Assembly (NCBI RefSeq): GCF_928392795.1
Contig: NZ_CAKMTJ010000005.1
Location: forward strand, 62,001-126,000
Origin: Rothia nasimurium
GTDB taxonomy: Bacteria > Actinomycetota > Actinomycetes > Actinomycetales > Micrococcaceae
Direction: 5' to 3'
Length of the DNA stretch: 64,000 bases
The translations under genes and the position numbers were made by a program. The notes below the pieces were generated by a model that searched no databases, had not been told where the DNA came from, and saw nothing but the letters and a program-made list of their open reading frames with translations. Below, piece after piece: positions 40,544-51,566 of this stretch (within the stretch, counting starts at the first letter, position 1; the number at the start of each line of letters is the position of its first letter).

Positions 40544-41608
40544 GTGCCCCTCAAGCATCAGGCCCCCAGCCCAGTACCCATCTCGTTCACACAGAGACTT
40601 ATCAGATGGGCAGCCCTGGGGGCTTGTCTGCTACTGGTTACTATTATCGGTGGACGCTTGGGGCTGGGCGCCTTGGGGCTACAACTTATCCCAGGGCTAG
40701 GCTTGGTCTGCCTGGGGCTCTCTTACCTGGCGGCCCTTACTTTACTGGTGTGTGGAACCGCCTATATCCTCAAGAGCCTGGGAAAAATCCCCCAGCCAGA
40801 CGGGGCCAGAAGCAGCACCCTGGTCTTGCTAACCACCTGGTTCGCCCAAGGACTTCTGCTCTTGCTGGTAAGCGCTTTTGCCCTGATGATGACTTTTCTT
40901 TTCTTCATCGTTCTGGTCTTCAGTACCGGTTGGATTCGCTATGAAGATGAGGGGAAAACCTACTACCAGTTCCCCGTAGGGCTAGACCGTGACTATTGCA
41001 GGGAGGCGCAACAGGTCAACCTCATCTTTGCTCGTGACCTTGGGGGAACCTCTGACTGCTGGCCCAAAAGCCACGACCCCGGGGGTACCTCAACCCCACC
41101 GGGCAACCTGGGCGACGTCCAGGTGCCCGCGGAGGCCCCCACGTCTGCCCCCGAGTCCATCGGCCAGCCCTACACTCCCGCTCCGCTTACCCCGGTTGAG
41201 GCTGAAAACGTCACCGACATCGACGAGAGCGGAACCTTCGGCCTGGTTCTGGCCAACAGTAACGACATCTACGCCGCAACCTACAGCCCAGACCAGGGCC
41301 ACTGGCTCATGGGCGGAAAAATCTCTACGGTTGGAGCCAAATCCCTAGAGCTTTGCGGCCACCAGCGCCTCAGCGAGACAGTCCTGGTCTACTGCCAAGC
41401 CCGTGCCGAAGGAGCCACACTGCTGACCAGCGCAGATAACGGGCTCACCTGGACTACCCACGATCTAGACCCGGCAGCTTCCTACCTGCTAGAGGCTCGC
41501 TACGACAAAGGCACCTACACCCTCGAAGTTGGCTACCCGGCCTGGGTTCCCTCAAGCAGCACCACCCTCATCACCTCACTCGACGGCCTCACCTGGCAGA
41601 CCCGCTAA
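40544..41608 (+). CDS. Membrane protein with extracytoplasmic beta-rich domain, function unknown
   Basis: The 354-aa protein has three to four hydrophobic segments in residues ~20-135. A Pro/Thr-rich linker (about 170-210) follows, then a domain of ~150 residues with repeated strand-turn patterns (LVLANSNDIYAATYSPDQG, LLTSADNGLTWTTHDL, LITSLDGLTWQTR). The SADNGLTWT-type turns look like BNR/sialidase Asp-box repeats, although too few are present for a full propeller. It starts 2 bp after the NUDIX stop with AAAGG as ribosome site. I do not recognise a named family. Confidence 0.65.
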   Translation: MPLKHQAPSPVPISFTQRLIRWAALGACLLLVTIIGGRLGLGALGLQLIPGLGLVCLGLSYLAALTLLVCGTAYILKSLGKIPQPDGARSSTLVLLTTWFAQGLLLLLVSAFALMMTFLFFIVLVFSTGWIRYEDEGKTYYQFPVGLDRDYCREAQQVNLIFARDLGGTSDCWPKSHDPGGTSTPPGNLGDVQVPAEAPTSAPESIGQPYTPAPLTPVEAENVTDIDESGTFGLVLANSNDIYAATYSPDQGHWLMGGKISTVGAKSLELCGHQRLSETVLVYCQARAEGATLLTSADNGLTWTTHDLDPAASYLLEARYDKGTYTLEVGYPAWVPSSSTTLITSLDGLTWQTR

Positions 41609-41644
41609 CCACCGGCGTCCGCCCCCTGCCTCTTCGGCAGGTGC

Positions 41645-41686
41645 AAAAAACCGGGTGGTCAGCTCTAGCTGACCACCCGGTTTTAG
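41645..41686. terminator. Bidirectional terminator between the membrane-protein gene and crp
   Basis: A near-perfect palindrome from 41647 to 41684 (AAAACCGGGTGGTCAGCT and complement) is flanked by A- and T-runs on both sides. Confidence 0.92.
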
Positions 41687-41719
41687 AGTGTTGAGAGCAG
41701 GCCGGACGCCCGCCCCACC

Positions 41720-42397
41720 TTAGCGGGAGCGCTGGCGCAGACGCTGCAGGTCGAGGATGACCACAGCGCGAGCTTCCAGACGGATCCAGCCGCGGGAAAC
41801 GAACTCGGCCAGAGCCTTGTTGACGGTCTCACGGGAAGCGCCGACCAGCTGGGCCAGCTCTTCCTGGGTCAGTTCGTGGGCAACCAGCACACCGTCGGTA
41901 GCAGGACGGCCGAAGCGGTCAGCCAGGTCAAGCAGAGCCTTGGCAACGCGACCGGGTACGTCTGAGAAGACCAGGTCGGCTAGGTTCTCGTTGGTGCGGC
42001 GCAGACGGCGGGCCAGAGCCTGCAGAACCTGAGCGGAGATATTGGGGGACTTCTCCATAGCCTTGCGCAGGGACTCGTGCTTCACACCGGCCAGGCGGGT
42101 CTCAGAAACAGCGGTTGCGCTGGTTGAACGGGGTGAGGGGTCAAACAGGGCCATCTCGCCGAAGATTTCGCCGGGGCCCATGATAGCTACCAGGTTCTCA
42201 CGGCCGTCGGAAGCGGTGCGGCCCAGCTTCATCTTGCCTGAGATAACAAAGTAGAGCTGGTCGCCCTGGTCGCCTTCGTAGAAGAGGGTAGCACCGCGTG
42301 AAAGGTCAACTTCGGTGATGTCTTCGGTCAGTGCTGCAAAGGCTTCGTCGTCGAGTGAAGCGAACAGCGGAGCACGGCGTAGTACTTCAATATCCAT
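41720..42397 (-). CDS. Crp/Fnr-family global regulator (GlxR-like)
   Basis: The 225-aa protein has the cyclic-nucleotide domain in residues ~1-120 with the phosphate-binding cassette GEIFGEMALFDPSPRSTSA, retaining the Glu and Arg-Ser needed for cAMP. The HTH domain is ELTQEELAQLVGASRETVNK. It matches the GlxR/Crp regulators conserved in Actinobacteria, which control carbon metabolism, including acetate and lactate genes. Length and placement beside a MarP-type protease gene agree with that group. A perfect 18-bp palindrome GCCCTGTACGTACAGGGC lies 50 bp upstream. Confidence 0.92.
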   Translation of the reverse strand: MDIEVLRRAPLFASLDDEAFAALTEDITEVDLSRGATLFYEGDQGDQLYFVISGKMKLGRTASDGRENLVAIMGPGEIFGEMALFDPSPRSTSATAVSETRLAGVKHESLRKAMEKSPNISAQVLQALARRLRRTNENLADLVFSDVPGRVAKALLDLADRFGRPATDGVLVAHELTQEELAQLVGASRETVNKALAEFVSRGWIRLEARAVVILDLQRLRQRSR

Positions 42398-42771
42398 GGT
42401 TCTCTTTTACTCCTGATAATGGATCTAAAGGGCGATTCGAGTGCGGTGCCCTGTACGTACAGGGCGGGCAGACTTCTAAGCATAGTCTTTGCCTAGTTCA
42501 TCACACAGCACTTTTATCTGTGACTTATTCAACTATTACGAGCCTACAGGATATTTGGTGCTTTCGATACCCAAAGACCGCAGGGATAGGGCGCTTCACC
42601 GAGAATTTTTCCCTAGTTTCCGCCTATTTTTTCAGGTTGGGAGTGTAGGCTGTGGTATTCCTGTGAGGGCTGAACGTCGACAGGGGCTGCACTATCTGCT
42701 GCGGTGTGTCTTGCTGTAGCGATAGGTACCGGAACCCGGCCTGCTCAGCCTTCCCCGTTGAATGGAGAGTC
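42398..42771. other. Divergent spacer between crp and the marP-like gene
   Basis: This 374-bp region has no credible gene. It holds the 18-bp palindrome GCCCTGTACGTACAGGGC at 42448-42465, a likely operator or hairpin in the crp leader, and an AT-rich middle (42500-42640) that probably contains both promoters. No canonical TGTGA-N6-TCACA GlxR site was found. Confidence 0.5.
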
Positions 42772-43944
42772 ATGACCGTTCTTGACTGGGTCATTATTGC
42801 TATCATTGCCCTCTACTTCTTGGCCGGTGTACGGCAGGGGCTCTTTGTCACCCTGGGTACCTTTGTTGGGTTTGTGCTGGGTGCAGTTGCAGCTATCTAC
42901 GCAACCCCCTGGGTGATTAACCAGGTCAGTTCTCGGTGGTACCTTCTTGCCGGACTGGGTACAGTGCTCGCCTGCCTGGTGCTAGGGCAGACCCTGGGTA
43001 TGACCCTGGGCAGTGCAATCCGCAGGGCAAGCGATCGTACGCCCCTGCGCGGTCTAGAGCGCCTTGCCGGTGGCCTGCTCAATATGGTGCTGGCCTCGCT
43101 GGTCATCGTGACCGTGGTGCTGGTCGTCCGCCCCCTGGGTATCCCAGCGGTTACTGCCCTCACCGCGGAATCTAAGGTGGTGACCTGGATGATGCAGGTG
43201 ACCCCGGCGTCCGTGCAGGAAAAAGTAACCGAGGTTCGGGGCCAGATTGTGCAGGCCACCGGTCTGCCCGAGATTTCTCAGCTGCTTTACCCCGAGCAGT
43301 CCGCTCCGCTCGGCACCCTTGAAACAGCTGCGCTGGAAGAAGCTGGCTGGTCGGTGGTGCAGGTTGTGGGTGCAGCCCAGGCTTGTAATTACACATCTGA
43401 GGGTTCGGGTTTCGTGGTGGACGGCGGCCTGGTCGTCACCAACGCGCACGTGGTTGCGGGCGTGAGCACCCCTACCCTGCTGAGCCGCGACGGTCAGGCT
43501 GCAACGGGCGATGTGGTCTACTACGATACTGAACGCGATATCGCGATTATCAGTGCTCCCGACCTAGCCCTAGCCCCCCTGACCCTGAACGAAGCCGAGG
43601 TCGCTTCAGACACTGAAGTTGCCTTTATGGGCTACCCGGGCGGCGGCCCCTTCGCCAGTCGGGCAGCGATCGTCCAGGGGCTCGGCTACACCCAAACCAT
43701 CAACGCGCAGACCGGGGAAACCAACCCCTCCCGCCTGGTCTACCAGCTAGCTGCCCAGGTCCAGCAGGGCAACTCGGGCGGCCCCGTGCTCACCGAGGAC
43801 GGGCAGGTCATGGCTATGGTCTTTGCCAAGTCGACCCAGAGCCAGACCGGCTACGCTGTTCCGGCCTCGCAGATTATTGAGGTTCTAACCCAGGTAAACG
43901 CCTCGTCCTCAGCGGTTGCCACCGGCCAGTGCGTACCTAACTAG
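42772..43944 (+). CDS. MarP-like membrane serine protease
   Basis: The 390-aa protein has a CvpA-like N-terminal domain with four membrane helices (residues ~1-125) and a C-terminal extracytoplasmic trypsin-like protease. The catalytic triad is visible: His226 in TNAHVVAG, Asp256 in TERDIAI and Ser335 in GNSGGPVL. Cys205 and Cys387 could form the disulfide known in MarP. In mycobacteria MarP is needed for acid resistance; by family this protein is probably a stress-response protease. The ATG at 42772 has GGAG 6 bp upstream. Its end overlaps the convergent permease gene by 4 bp. Confidence 0.9.
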   Translation: MTVLDWVIIAIIALYFLAGVRQGLFVTLGTFVGFVLGAVAAIYATPWVINQVSSRWYLLAGLGTVLACLVLGQTLGMTLGSAIRRASDRTPLRGLERLAGGLLNMVLASLVIVTVVLVVRPLGIPAVTALTAESKVVTWMMQVTPASVQEKVTEVRGQIVQATGLPEISQLLYPEQSAPLGTLETAALEEAGWSVVQVVGAAQACNYTSEGSGFVVDGGLVVTNAHVVAGVSTPTLLSRDGQAATGDVVYYDTERDIAIISAPDLALAPLTLNEAEVASDTEVAFMGYPGGGPFASRAAIVQGLGYTQTINAQTGETNPSRLVYQLAAQVQQGNSGGPVLTEDGQVMAMVFAKSTQSQTGYAVPASQIIEVLTQVNASSSAVATGQCVPN

Positions 43945-45224
43945 GGCTTCGCGGCCTGGGTGGGGCGGGCATACAGAAGATAAACCGCTAGCCCCATCCC
44001 CAGCAGAAGTAGCCCGCCTGCTATAGAGGCGGGCGGCAACGTCCCCACCACCAAGCAACAGCCCGCTGCCCCGGCAACCTGCAGGGCGCGCGGGTAGCGG
44101 CGGTAGGGGACGGTTTGCGTGAAGGCTGCCAGGTTCGCCACGCAGTAGTAGAGCAACACGCCGAAGGACGAAAAGCCGATAGCGCCGCGCACATCAAAGA
44201 ACAGAATCAGGGCGGTCACGGCCACCGCTACGGCGATTTCTAGCCGGTAGGGCACCCCGTAGACCGGGTGCAGGTGCGCAAAGTAGGCGGGCAGGTCGCG
44301 GTGGATAGCCATGGCGTGACCTGTGCGGCCGATGCCGGTGATGAGGGCCAGCAATGCCCCGAGCGCACCGATGGAAGCCGCGACACCCAGGAGGGCGCTC
44401 AGGGGTGCGGACGACCCTACCGCCGCAGCCAGCGGGGCGGACGTTCTCGCCAAGCCCGCATAACCCAGCTGGTGGATGAGCGCGAGGGCAACTAGCAGGT
44501 ACAGGGTGCCCACCAGCGTCAGGGCAATGATGATAGCCCGCGGAATGGTGCGGGCGGGGTCTTTGACCTCTGACCCCATGGTGGCAATACGGGCGTAGCC
44601 GGCGAATGCAAAGAAGAGCAGGCCAGCGCCCTGCATCACCCCGTAGATAGTTGCCGCCGGGCTAGTGGGCGCGGCGGACGCTCCCGCCCCGCTGCCTGCG
44701 CTGGCAGCAATCGCTGCGGGGTCCGGAGCTACCCCGAGGAGAACCGCACCGAAAAAGACGGCCAAGGCTAGGAGCACCACAGTGACCAGGATTTTAGTGA
44801 GGGCTGCGGTACGGGTGATACCCCTGTAGTTGACGGCGGTGAGGGCAGCAACTGCGGCGATAGCCAGGAGCTTTTCATAGCCCGGTGCCAGATAAGCGGC
44901 AAAGGTCATAGCCATAGCGGCGCAGCTGGCCGTTTTACCGATGACGAAGCACCACCCCGCTGCAAAGCCCCAGGCATGGCCGAGCTGGCGGCTGCCGTAG
45001 ATGTAGGTACCGCCTGATTCGGGGTGCTGGGCGGCCAGCTGGGCCGAAGAGGTGGCATTGGCGAAAGCGAGAAAAGCAGCCAGAGCAAGAGAGAGCAGTA
45101 GCCAGTTGCCCGCTGCCGCTGTTGCCGGAGCGAAAGCGGCAAAGAGGCCTGCCCCAATCATGGATCCGGCACCGATATAGACGGCGTCGGTCAGGGAGAG
45201 CTTCGCCTGAGGTTGGGTGGCCAT
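43941..45224 (-). CDS. APC-family amino acid permease
   Basis: The 427-aa protein has about 12 hydrophobic segments. TM1 reads GAGSMIGAGLFAAFAPATAAAG, the helix-break motif of amino acid/polyamine/organocation transporters, and PESGGTYIYGSRQLG follows. TM6 contains FAFAGYARIATMGSEVKDPAR. The substrate is unknown; a cationic or neutral amino acid or amine is likely. It is followed downstream by the convergent marP-like gene and starts 9 bp after aroQ's stop on the same strand, so it may be expressed with aroQ. Confidence 0.9.
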   Translation of the reverse strand: MATQPQAKLSLTDAVYIGAGSMIGAGLFAAFAPATAAAGNWLLLSLALAAFLAFANATSSAQLAAQHPESGGTYIYGSRQLGHAWGFAAGWCFVIGKTASCAAMAMTFAAYLAPGYEKLLAIAAVAALTAVNYRGITRTAALTKILVTVVLLALAVFFGAVLLGVAPDPAAIAASAGSGAGASAAPTSPAATIYGVMQGAGLLFFAFAGYARIATMGSEVKDPARTIPRAIIIALTLVGTLYLLVALALIHQLGYAGLARTSAPLAAAVGSSAPLSALLGVAASIGALGALLALITGIGRTGHAMAIHRDLPAYFAHLHPVYGVPYRLEIAVAVAVTALILFFDVRGAIGFSSFGVLLYYCVANLAAFTQTVPYRRYPRALQVAGAAGCCLVVGTLPPASIAGGLLLLGMGLAVYLLYARPTQAAKP

Positions 45225-45233
45225 CGTACCGGG

Positions 45234-45689
45234 TTAGCCTAGGTGACGGGCTAGGAAGGCTAGGGCTAGTTCGTAGCCCTGGGCACCGGCACCTGCAATG
45301 ACGGCGGTCGCCTGGGGCGAGACGTAGGAGTGGTGGCGGAAGGGCTCCCGCCTGTGCACGTTAGAGAGGTGCACTTCGACAACCGGCAATTCGGCCGCTT
45401 CGAGGGCGTCGTGCAGGGCCACAGAGGTGTGGGTGTAGGCTGCCGGGTTGATGATGATACCGGCGGACGCGGTACGGGCGGCCTGGATGGCATCGATAAG
45501 ATCGCCCTCGTGGTTGGACTGCATGAAGGTAATCTCATAGCCCAGCTCGGCGGCCTGGGCGCGGAGGGTGGCTTCGATATCGGCCAGGGTGGTACGCCCG
45601 TAAATCTCGGGTTTGCGTACGCCGAGCAGGTTGAGGTTGGGGCCGTTAATCACGGAGATACGTCGGGGTGCAGTCTGTGGTGTTGCCAT
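45234..45689 (-). CDS. aroQ: 3-dehydroquinate dehydratase, type II
   Basis: AroQ converts 3-dehydroquinate to 3-dehydroshikimate in the shikimate pathway, as a dodecamer. The 151-aa protein has [18 protein letters not shown] with the catalytic Tyr (NLLG..P..YG), [29 protein letters not shown] and [19 protein letters not shown]. All expected active-site residues are present. The ATG at 45689 has AGGAAC upstream; a longer upstream frame crosses a hairpin and is not used. A terminator-like stem lies only 22 bp upstream of the start. Confidence 0.94.
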   Translation of the reverse strand: MATPQTAPRRISVINGPNLNLLGVRKPEIYGRTTLADIEATLRAQAAELGYEITFMQSNHEGDLIDAIQAARTASAGIIINPAAYTHTSVALHDALEAAELPVVEVHLSNVHRREPFRHHSYVSPQATAVIAGAGAQGYELALAFLARHLG

Positions 45690-45710
45690 AGTTCCTAGTT
45701 TTTCACACGA

Positions 45711-45764
45711 AAACGCCCGCCTCCAGCTTGCTGCCATAGATGGAGCAGAATGGGGCGGGCGTTT
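45711..45764 (-). terminator. Hairpin with T-run directly upstream of aroQ
   Basis: AAACGCCCGCC (45711-45721) and GGCGGGCGTTT (45754-45764) form an 11-bp stem with an inner partial stem; on the minus strand it runs into TTTTCG. It ends acs transcripts, but it lies 22 bp before the aroQ ATG on the same strand. aroQ must therefore be read through it or start inside it, so attenuation is a possibility. Confidence 0.7.
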
Positions 45765-45787
45765 AGTCAAAAACACGAGCTTCGACT

Positions 45788-45894
45788 GATGTGGGGCATG
45801 CGTGCTAAAGCCGACTGGCTGGGGCTGGCATGAATTGCTTGCGAGCTTGCGAGCCAGCAAGAAGGTTAGTCGGCGGGCACGCATGCCCCACATC
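45788..45894. repeat. Long inverted repeat between acs and aroQ
   Basis: 18-bp perfect arms GATGTGGGGCATGCGTGC (45788-45805) and its complement (45877-45894) enclose a further 6-bp pair (CCGACT/AGTCGG) and an inner GCTTGCGAGCTTGCGAGC run. The whole 107 bp could fold into a branched hairpin. It has no coding content and looks like a small miniature element or a structured mRNA end. Confidence 0.75.
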
Positions 45895-45911
45895 CTGTTA
45901 TGCCGTGCGTT

Positions 45912-47849
<1,938 letters not shown>

Positions 47850-48028
47850 GGTGTGCCTTCCTGTTCTGTGGGGCGCGTCATTGATGTGCGCCACAAACGG
47901 ACTTTTTCTCACCTTAGCGCACCATGTAGCGCTAGTCACAAATTTGTGCGTTCGTGTTACGCGAAATCAGGACGCCGGTGGCAGCTAACCCGGGTACCGC
48001 AAGGACGGGCGGCGGTAGGCTTGGGTAT

Positions 48029-48931
48029 ATGCCCCTACATGCCGATGTACCTCTTAGCCCTGACGAGCTCGCCCAGCTTGAAACCCGCTCTGTACCCGAG
48101 CCCAAGGCGCGAGCGTCCGCCCGAAAGCACGCCCGCGCGGCAGCTCGCGGTGAGGCCGAAAGCCCCCTAGCGCTCACCCGTCGTGCCCGCAAAATCAACC
48201 GTATTTTGGGGGAGACCTACCCCTATGCGGTTGCCGAACTCGATTTTGATAACCCCTTTGAGCTCCTGGTAGCTACCGTGCTCTCAGCCCAAACCACCGA
48301 TGTGCGCGTGAATGCCACCACCCCCGAACTTTTTGCCCGCTACCCCGATGCGGCGGCGTTGGCGTCCGCCCGAATCGAAGACGTGGAAGACATTGTGCGG
48401 CCCCTGGGCTTCTACCGCTCCAAGGCCAAAGCAATCGTGAATCTGGCTGCCCAGCTGGTGGCAGATCACCGTGGGCAGGTACCGGGCAGGCTTGAGGAAC
48501 TGGTGAAGCTCCCCGGCGTGGGGCGAAAAACCGCTTTCGTGGTGCTGGGTAACGCCTTTGGCAAGCCGGGCATTACCGTCGATACCCACTTCGGCCGACT
48601 CGCCCGCCGCTTTGGCTTTACCACTGAAGAGGACCCCGTTAAGGTCGAACGCGACGTCGCTGAGCTTTTTGAACCTAAGGACTGGACGCAGCTTTCCCAC
48701 CGCCTGGTCTACCACGGCCGCCGCATCTGTCACGCCCAAAAACCGGCCTGCGGGGCTTGCCCCATTGCCGATCTTTGCCCGGCTTACGGTGCCGGTGAAA
48801 CCGACCCGGTGGCGGCAGAGAAACTGCTCAAGTACGAGATGGCTCCGGGGCGTGAGCGCCTGCACCTGCGTTTTGTGCAGGGTGCTACCCGTCGCCAGCT
48901 GCGGGAAGAGGGGTGGACGCTCAGTGCTTAG
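48029..48931 (+). CDS. nth: Endonuclease III (DNA glycosylase/AP lyase)
   Basis: Nth removes oxidised pyrimidines and nicks AP sites. The ~300-aa protein has an N-terminal extension of about 55 residues, then NPFELLVATVLSAQTTD, the helix-hairpin-helix KLPGVGRKTAFVVLGNAFG with the catalytic Lys, the catalytic Asp in TVDTHFGRLARR, and the 4Fe-4S signature CHAQKPACGACPIADLC. The ATG at 48029 is the first start giving a known-like N-terminus; an upstream GTG would add a low-quality segment. The next gene overlaps its stop, so they are translated together. Confidence 0.94.
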   Translation: MPLHADVPLSPDELAQLETRSVPEPKARASARKHARAAARGEAESPLALTRRARKINRILGETYPYAVAELDFDNPFELLVATVLSAQTTDVRVNATTPELFARYPDAAALASARIEDVEDIVRPLGFYRSKAKAIVNLAAQLVADHRGQVPGRLEELVKLPGVGRKTAFVVLGNAFGKPGITVDTHFGRLARRFGFTTEEDPVKVERDVAELFEPKDWTQLSHRLVYHGRRICHAQKPACGACPIADLCPAYGAGETDPVAAEKLLKYEMAPGRERLHLRFVQGATRRQLREEGWTLSA

Positions 48932-49682
48932 CAAAGAGATGCCAGGGGAAGAGATAGCGGGGCAGCACCCTGCCCTAGCGGCCCTGCAGGAGTTGGCGGA
49001 GCGGGCCCCGAGTGTTGTGCGCCCCGAGGATTCGTGGCCGATTGGGCAGATGGACCCGGACACCGTTAAAGAGGCCGCTGTGCTGGTGCTGATGGGGGTG
49101 CTTGATGAGGCTCCGGCGCAGAATACCGGGTGCGGCACGGTTGCTTCGGACCTTGACCTCTTGGTGTTGGTTCGGTCGGATGCCCTGCGCCATCACGCTG
49201 GTCAGCCTGCCCTGCCCGGCGGACGGATTGACCCTGAGGACTACGACGAGGCAGCCCGTACCGGCCGAACCGTCCAGCAGGTAGCTGCCCTGCGGGAGGC
49301 TGTAGAAGAGACCGGCCTGCAGGCTGAGGGGGTGCGACTGCTGGGTCAGCTCCCGGCGGTCGATTTGCCGGTGAGTAACTACCGGGTGACTCCCGTACTG
49401 GGCTGGTGGGACCTACCGACCCCGGTGGAGGCAGTAGACCGGAACGAGTCAACCCTGGTGGTGCGCGTACCGGTGGCAGACCTGCTGAACCCGGCTAACC
49501 GGCTGACCGTGACGGTGACTCGCGGCCGGACCAGGCATAAGTCCCCGGCTTTTGAGGTGACCGGTGACTTCGCCCCCTTTACCATCTGGGGATTTACCGG
49601 CAACCTGCTTTCCCGAGTCTTTGAAGAGCTGGGCTGGGAAGAACCCTGGGATAAGAAGCGCACCCGGGAAGCTGGGACTTAG
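48924..49682 (+). CDS. NUDIX hydrolase, CoA-pyrophosphatase-like
   Basis: The protein is about 252 aa. The NUDIX box is LPGGRIDPEDYDEAARTG, then VQQVAALREAVEETGLQ, with an insertion of about eight residues relative to the usual spacing. LVLVRSDALRHHAGQPALPGG is the CoA-pyrophosphatase signature region, and VSNYRVTPVLGWW agrees. It probably cleaves CoA or its oxidised derivatives. GTG 48924 overlaps the nth stop by 8 bp; ATG 48939 is the alternative. It ends 1 bp before the convergent polymerase gene. Confidence 0.85.
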   Translation: MLSKEMPGEEIAGQHPALAALQELAERAPSVVRPEDSWPIGQMDPDTVKEAAVLVLMGVLDEAPAQNTGCGTVASDLDLLVLVRSDALRHHAGQPALPGGRIDPEDYDEAARTGRTVQQVAALREAVEETGLQAEGVRLLGQLPAVDLPVSNYRVTPVLGWWDLPTPVEAVDRNESTLVVRVPVADLLNPANRLTVTVTRGRTRHKSPAFEVTGDFAPFTIWGFTGNLLSRVFEELGWEEPWDKKRTREAGT

Positions 49683-49683
49683 C

Positions 49684-51453
49684 CTACTTAGCCTGCGAGT
49701 AGTCGTCGGTAGTGACCACGGTGACGGGGAATTCGACGTCGGTGGGGCCGAAGATGAGTTCGGCGGCGGCTTGCGCTGATTCGCGCACAATTTCGGCGGC
49801 GCGGGCTGATTCGCCGATGGGCCCGTAGAGCATGATTTCGTCGTGGAGGAAGTAGACCAGGCGGGTTTGCATACGTTTGCCGAAGCGGCGTTCGGTGCGG
49901 AGGCGTTTGCGGATTTGGGCCATCCAGATGATGGCCCATTCGGCGGCTGTTCCCTGGATGACGAAGTTGCGGGTGAAGCGGCTGTGGGTGCGGGCGGCTG
50001 AGCGGGCGGCGCGTTCGTCGGCTGCGGTGACCTGGTTGCGTTGGGCTTGGAACCAGGCGTGGGAGGGTGCTGGGGAGGTGCGCCCCAGGTAGGTGGTGAC
50101 CTGCCCGCCGCGGAGGCCTACGTCGGCGGCGTGTTCGGTGAGGCCGATGGCGGCTGGGAACATTTTTTTGAGGTGGGGCATGAGCTGCCCGCCTTCGCCG
50201 GTGGTGGCTCCGTACATGGCAGCCAGTAGGGCGATTTTGGCGTGGGAGCGGTCGTTGAGCACGCTGCCGGTGCGTTCGCCGACGTGGGCGATGCCGAGGT
50301 AGAGGTCGGTGCCGCGTCCGGCGACGGCGAGGGCACGGTCGCCGCTCATGACGGCGAGGATGCGGGGTTCGATTTGGGCGGCGTCTGCGACGGTGAGCAT
50401 CATGCCTTCTTCGGCGCGGATGGCGGGGCGGACGTCCTTGGGGATTTGCATGGCGCCGCCGCCGTGCCCGCCCCAGCGGCCGGTGGCGGCGGAGCCGACT
50501 TCGTAGGTGGGGTGGAAGCGGTTGTTGGTTACCCAGGTGTCGAGCCAGTTCCAGCCGTTGGCGGTGTAGAGGCGGGCGAGGTGTTTGTAGTCGAGCAGGG
50601 GGCGGACGAGTTGCCAGCGTTCTTCGCGAAGGTGGGGGACGGCGTTGGCCCATTCGGTGAGTTCCCACTTGCGGGTGGAGGTGACCGAATGGCCGGCTGC
50701 CTGGAGGGCTTTGAGGACTTCTTGGGGTGAGTCGGGGTTGAGGTTGGGGGCGCCGAGTTCTTCGCGGATGCGGGCGGCGAGGCGCTCCATCTTATAGGGC
50801 CGGTCGTAGCCTGCGGGGCGGGGGCCGAGGGCATGTTCGAGGATTTTTTCGTGGATGGCGCGGTTCCAGGGCATGCCGTGGTGCTTCATTTCGGCTGCGA
50901 TGAGGGCGCCCTGGGATTCTGCGGCGAGTAGGAGGGAGAGCCGGGCTGGGGCTGGGCAGGCGGCGACGGCCTCTAGCTGGGTGCGGAGTTCGGTGAGCAG
51001 GGCGGACGCGGTTGGCCCGGCTGCCTCGTGCTGTTCGGGGGAGGCTGGGCCAAGGTCGTCAAAGAGGGCGGTTTGCCCCTCGATTTGTCGTCTGGCCGGT
51101 AGCACTCCTGCCGGGGGCGCGGCTTCGGGGGTGAGGTCGATGGTGGGCGTGTAGGGCAGCCGGTTTTGGGCGCGGGTGGCGGCGGTGAGCAGGATTCGCT
51201 GGGCAAGGCGCAGATCGTGGCAGGACGCCGGTGAGACGCCAGCTGCCAGCAGGGCGGGCATGAGCTCGCGGGCGTCCGCCCAGGCCCAGCGGATCACCCG
51301 GTGCGGGTTTTGGGCCTCTACCGCGCGCACAAAGTCGGGGAGCTTAGCGAAAGGGAAAGTGCGGTGGGTGCCTGAGCCGGTGTCGTTCAGCGTAATAGCC
51401 TCCCACAGGGGCGTATCGCCGGGGGAGGTTGCTGGGCCAAGCACGATGTACAT
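49684..51453 (-). CDS. PolA-family DNA polymerase with 3'-5' exonuclease-like N-terminus
   Basis: The 589-aa protein is shorter than PolA and lacks the 5' nuclease domain. The C-terminal half has family-A motifs: motif A reads VADAAQIEPRIL, where PolA has DYSQIELR; motif B is KIALLAAMYG, and motif C is YFLHDEIM with the catalytic His-Asp-Glu. The N-terminal part is a divergent exonuclease domain lacking a clear DEDD set. Such bifunctional-type proteins are widespread in Actinobacteria beside PolA and are thought to act in repair. Replacement of the Tyr in motif A and of Leu by Pro is notable. ATG 51453 begins MYIVLGPA. Confidence 0.88.
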   Translation of the reverse strand: MYIVLGPATSPGDTPLWEAITLNDTGSGTHRTFPFAKLPDFVRAVEAQNPHRVIRWAWADARELMPALLAAGVSPASCHDLRLAQRILLTAATRAQNRLPYTPTIDLTPEAAPPAGVLPARRQIEGQTALFDDLGPASPEQHEAAGPTASALLTELRTQLEAVAACPAPARLSLLLAAESQGALIAAEMKHHGMPWNRAIHEKILEHALGPRPAGYDRPYKMERLAARIREELGAPNLNPDSPQEVLKALQAAGHSVTSTRKWELTEWANAVPHLREERWQLVRPLLDYKHLARLYTANGWNWLDTWVTNNRFHPTYEVGSAATGRWGGHGGGAMQIPKDVRPAIRAEEGMMLTVADAAQIEPRILAVMSGDRALAVAGRGTDLYLGIAHVGERTGSVLNDRSHAKIALLAAMYGATTGEGGQLMPHLKKMFPAAIGLTEHAADVGLRGGQVTTYLGRTSPAPSHAWFQAQRNQVTAADERAARSAARTHSRFTRNFVIQGTAAEWAIIWMAQIRKRLRTERRFGKRMQTRLVYFLHDEIMLYGPIGESARAAEIVRESAQAAAELIFGPTDVEFPVTVVTTDDYSQAK

Positions 51454-51566
51454 CTTTCTATTATGCCGTTTGCGCTGTTCACAGGGCTAGACACGGCACT
51501 TCTTCTGTGGCATAAAGAGAGACAAGAGAAAGATGCCGGGGCAGGGGCCTACCCTGAAAGGTAGCC

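Noticed and set aside
47937..47948. CACAAATTTGTG as a GlxR/Crp site upstream of acs
   Set aside because: It is a palindrome but has the wrong half-site order and spacing compared with TGTGA-N6-TCACA.
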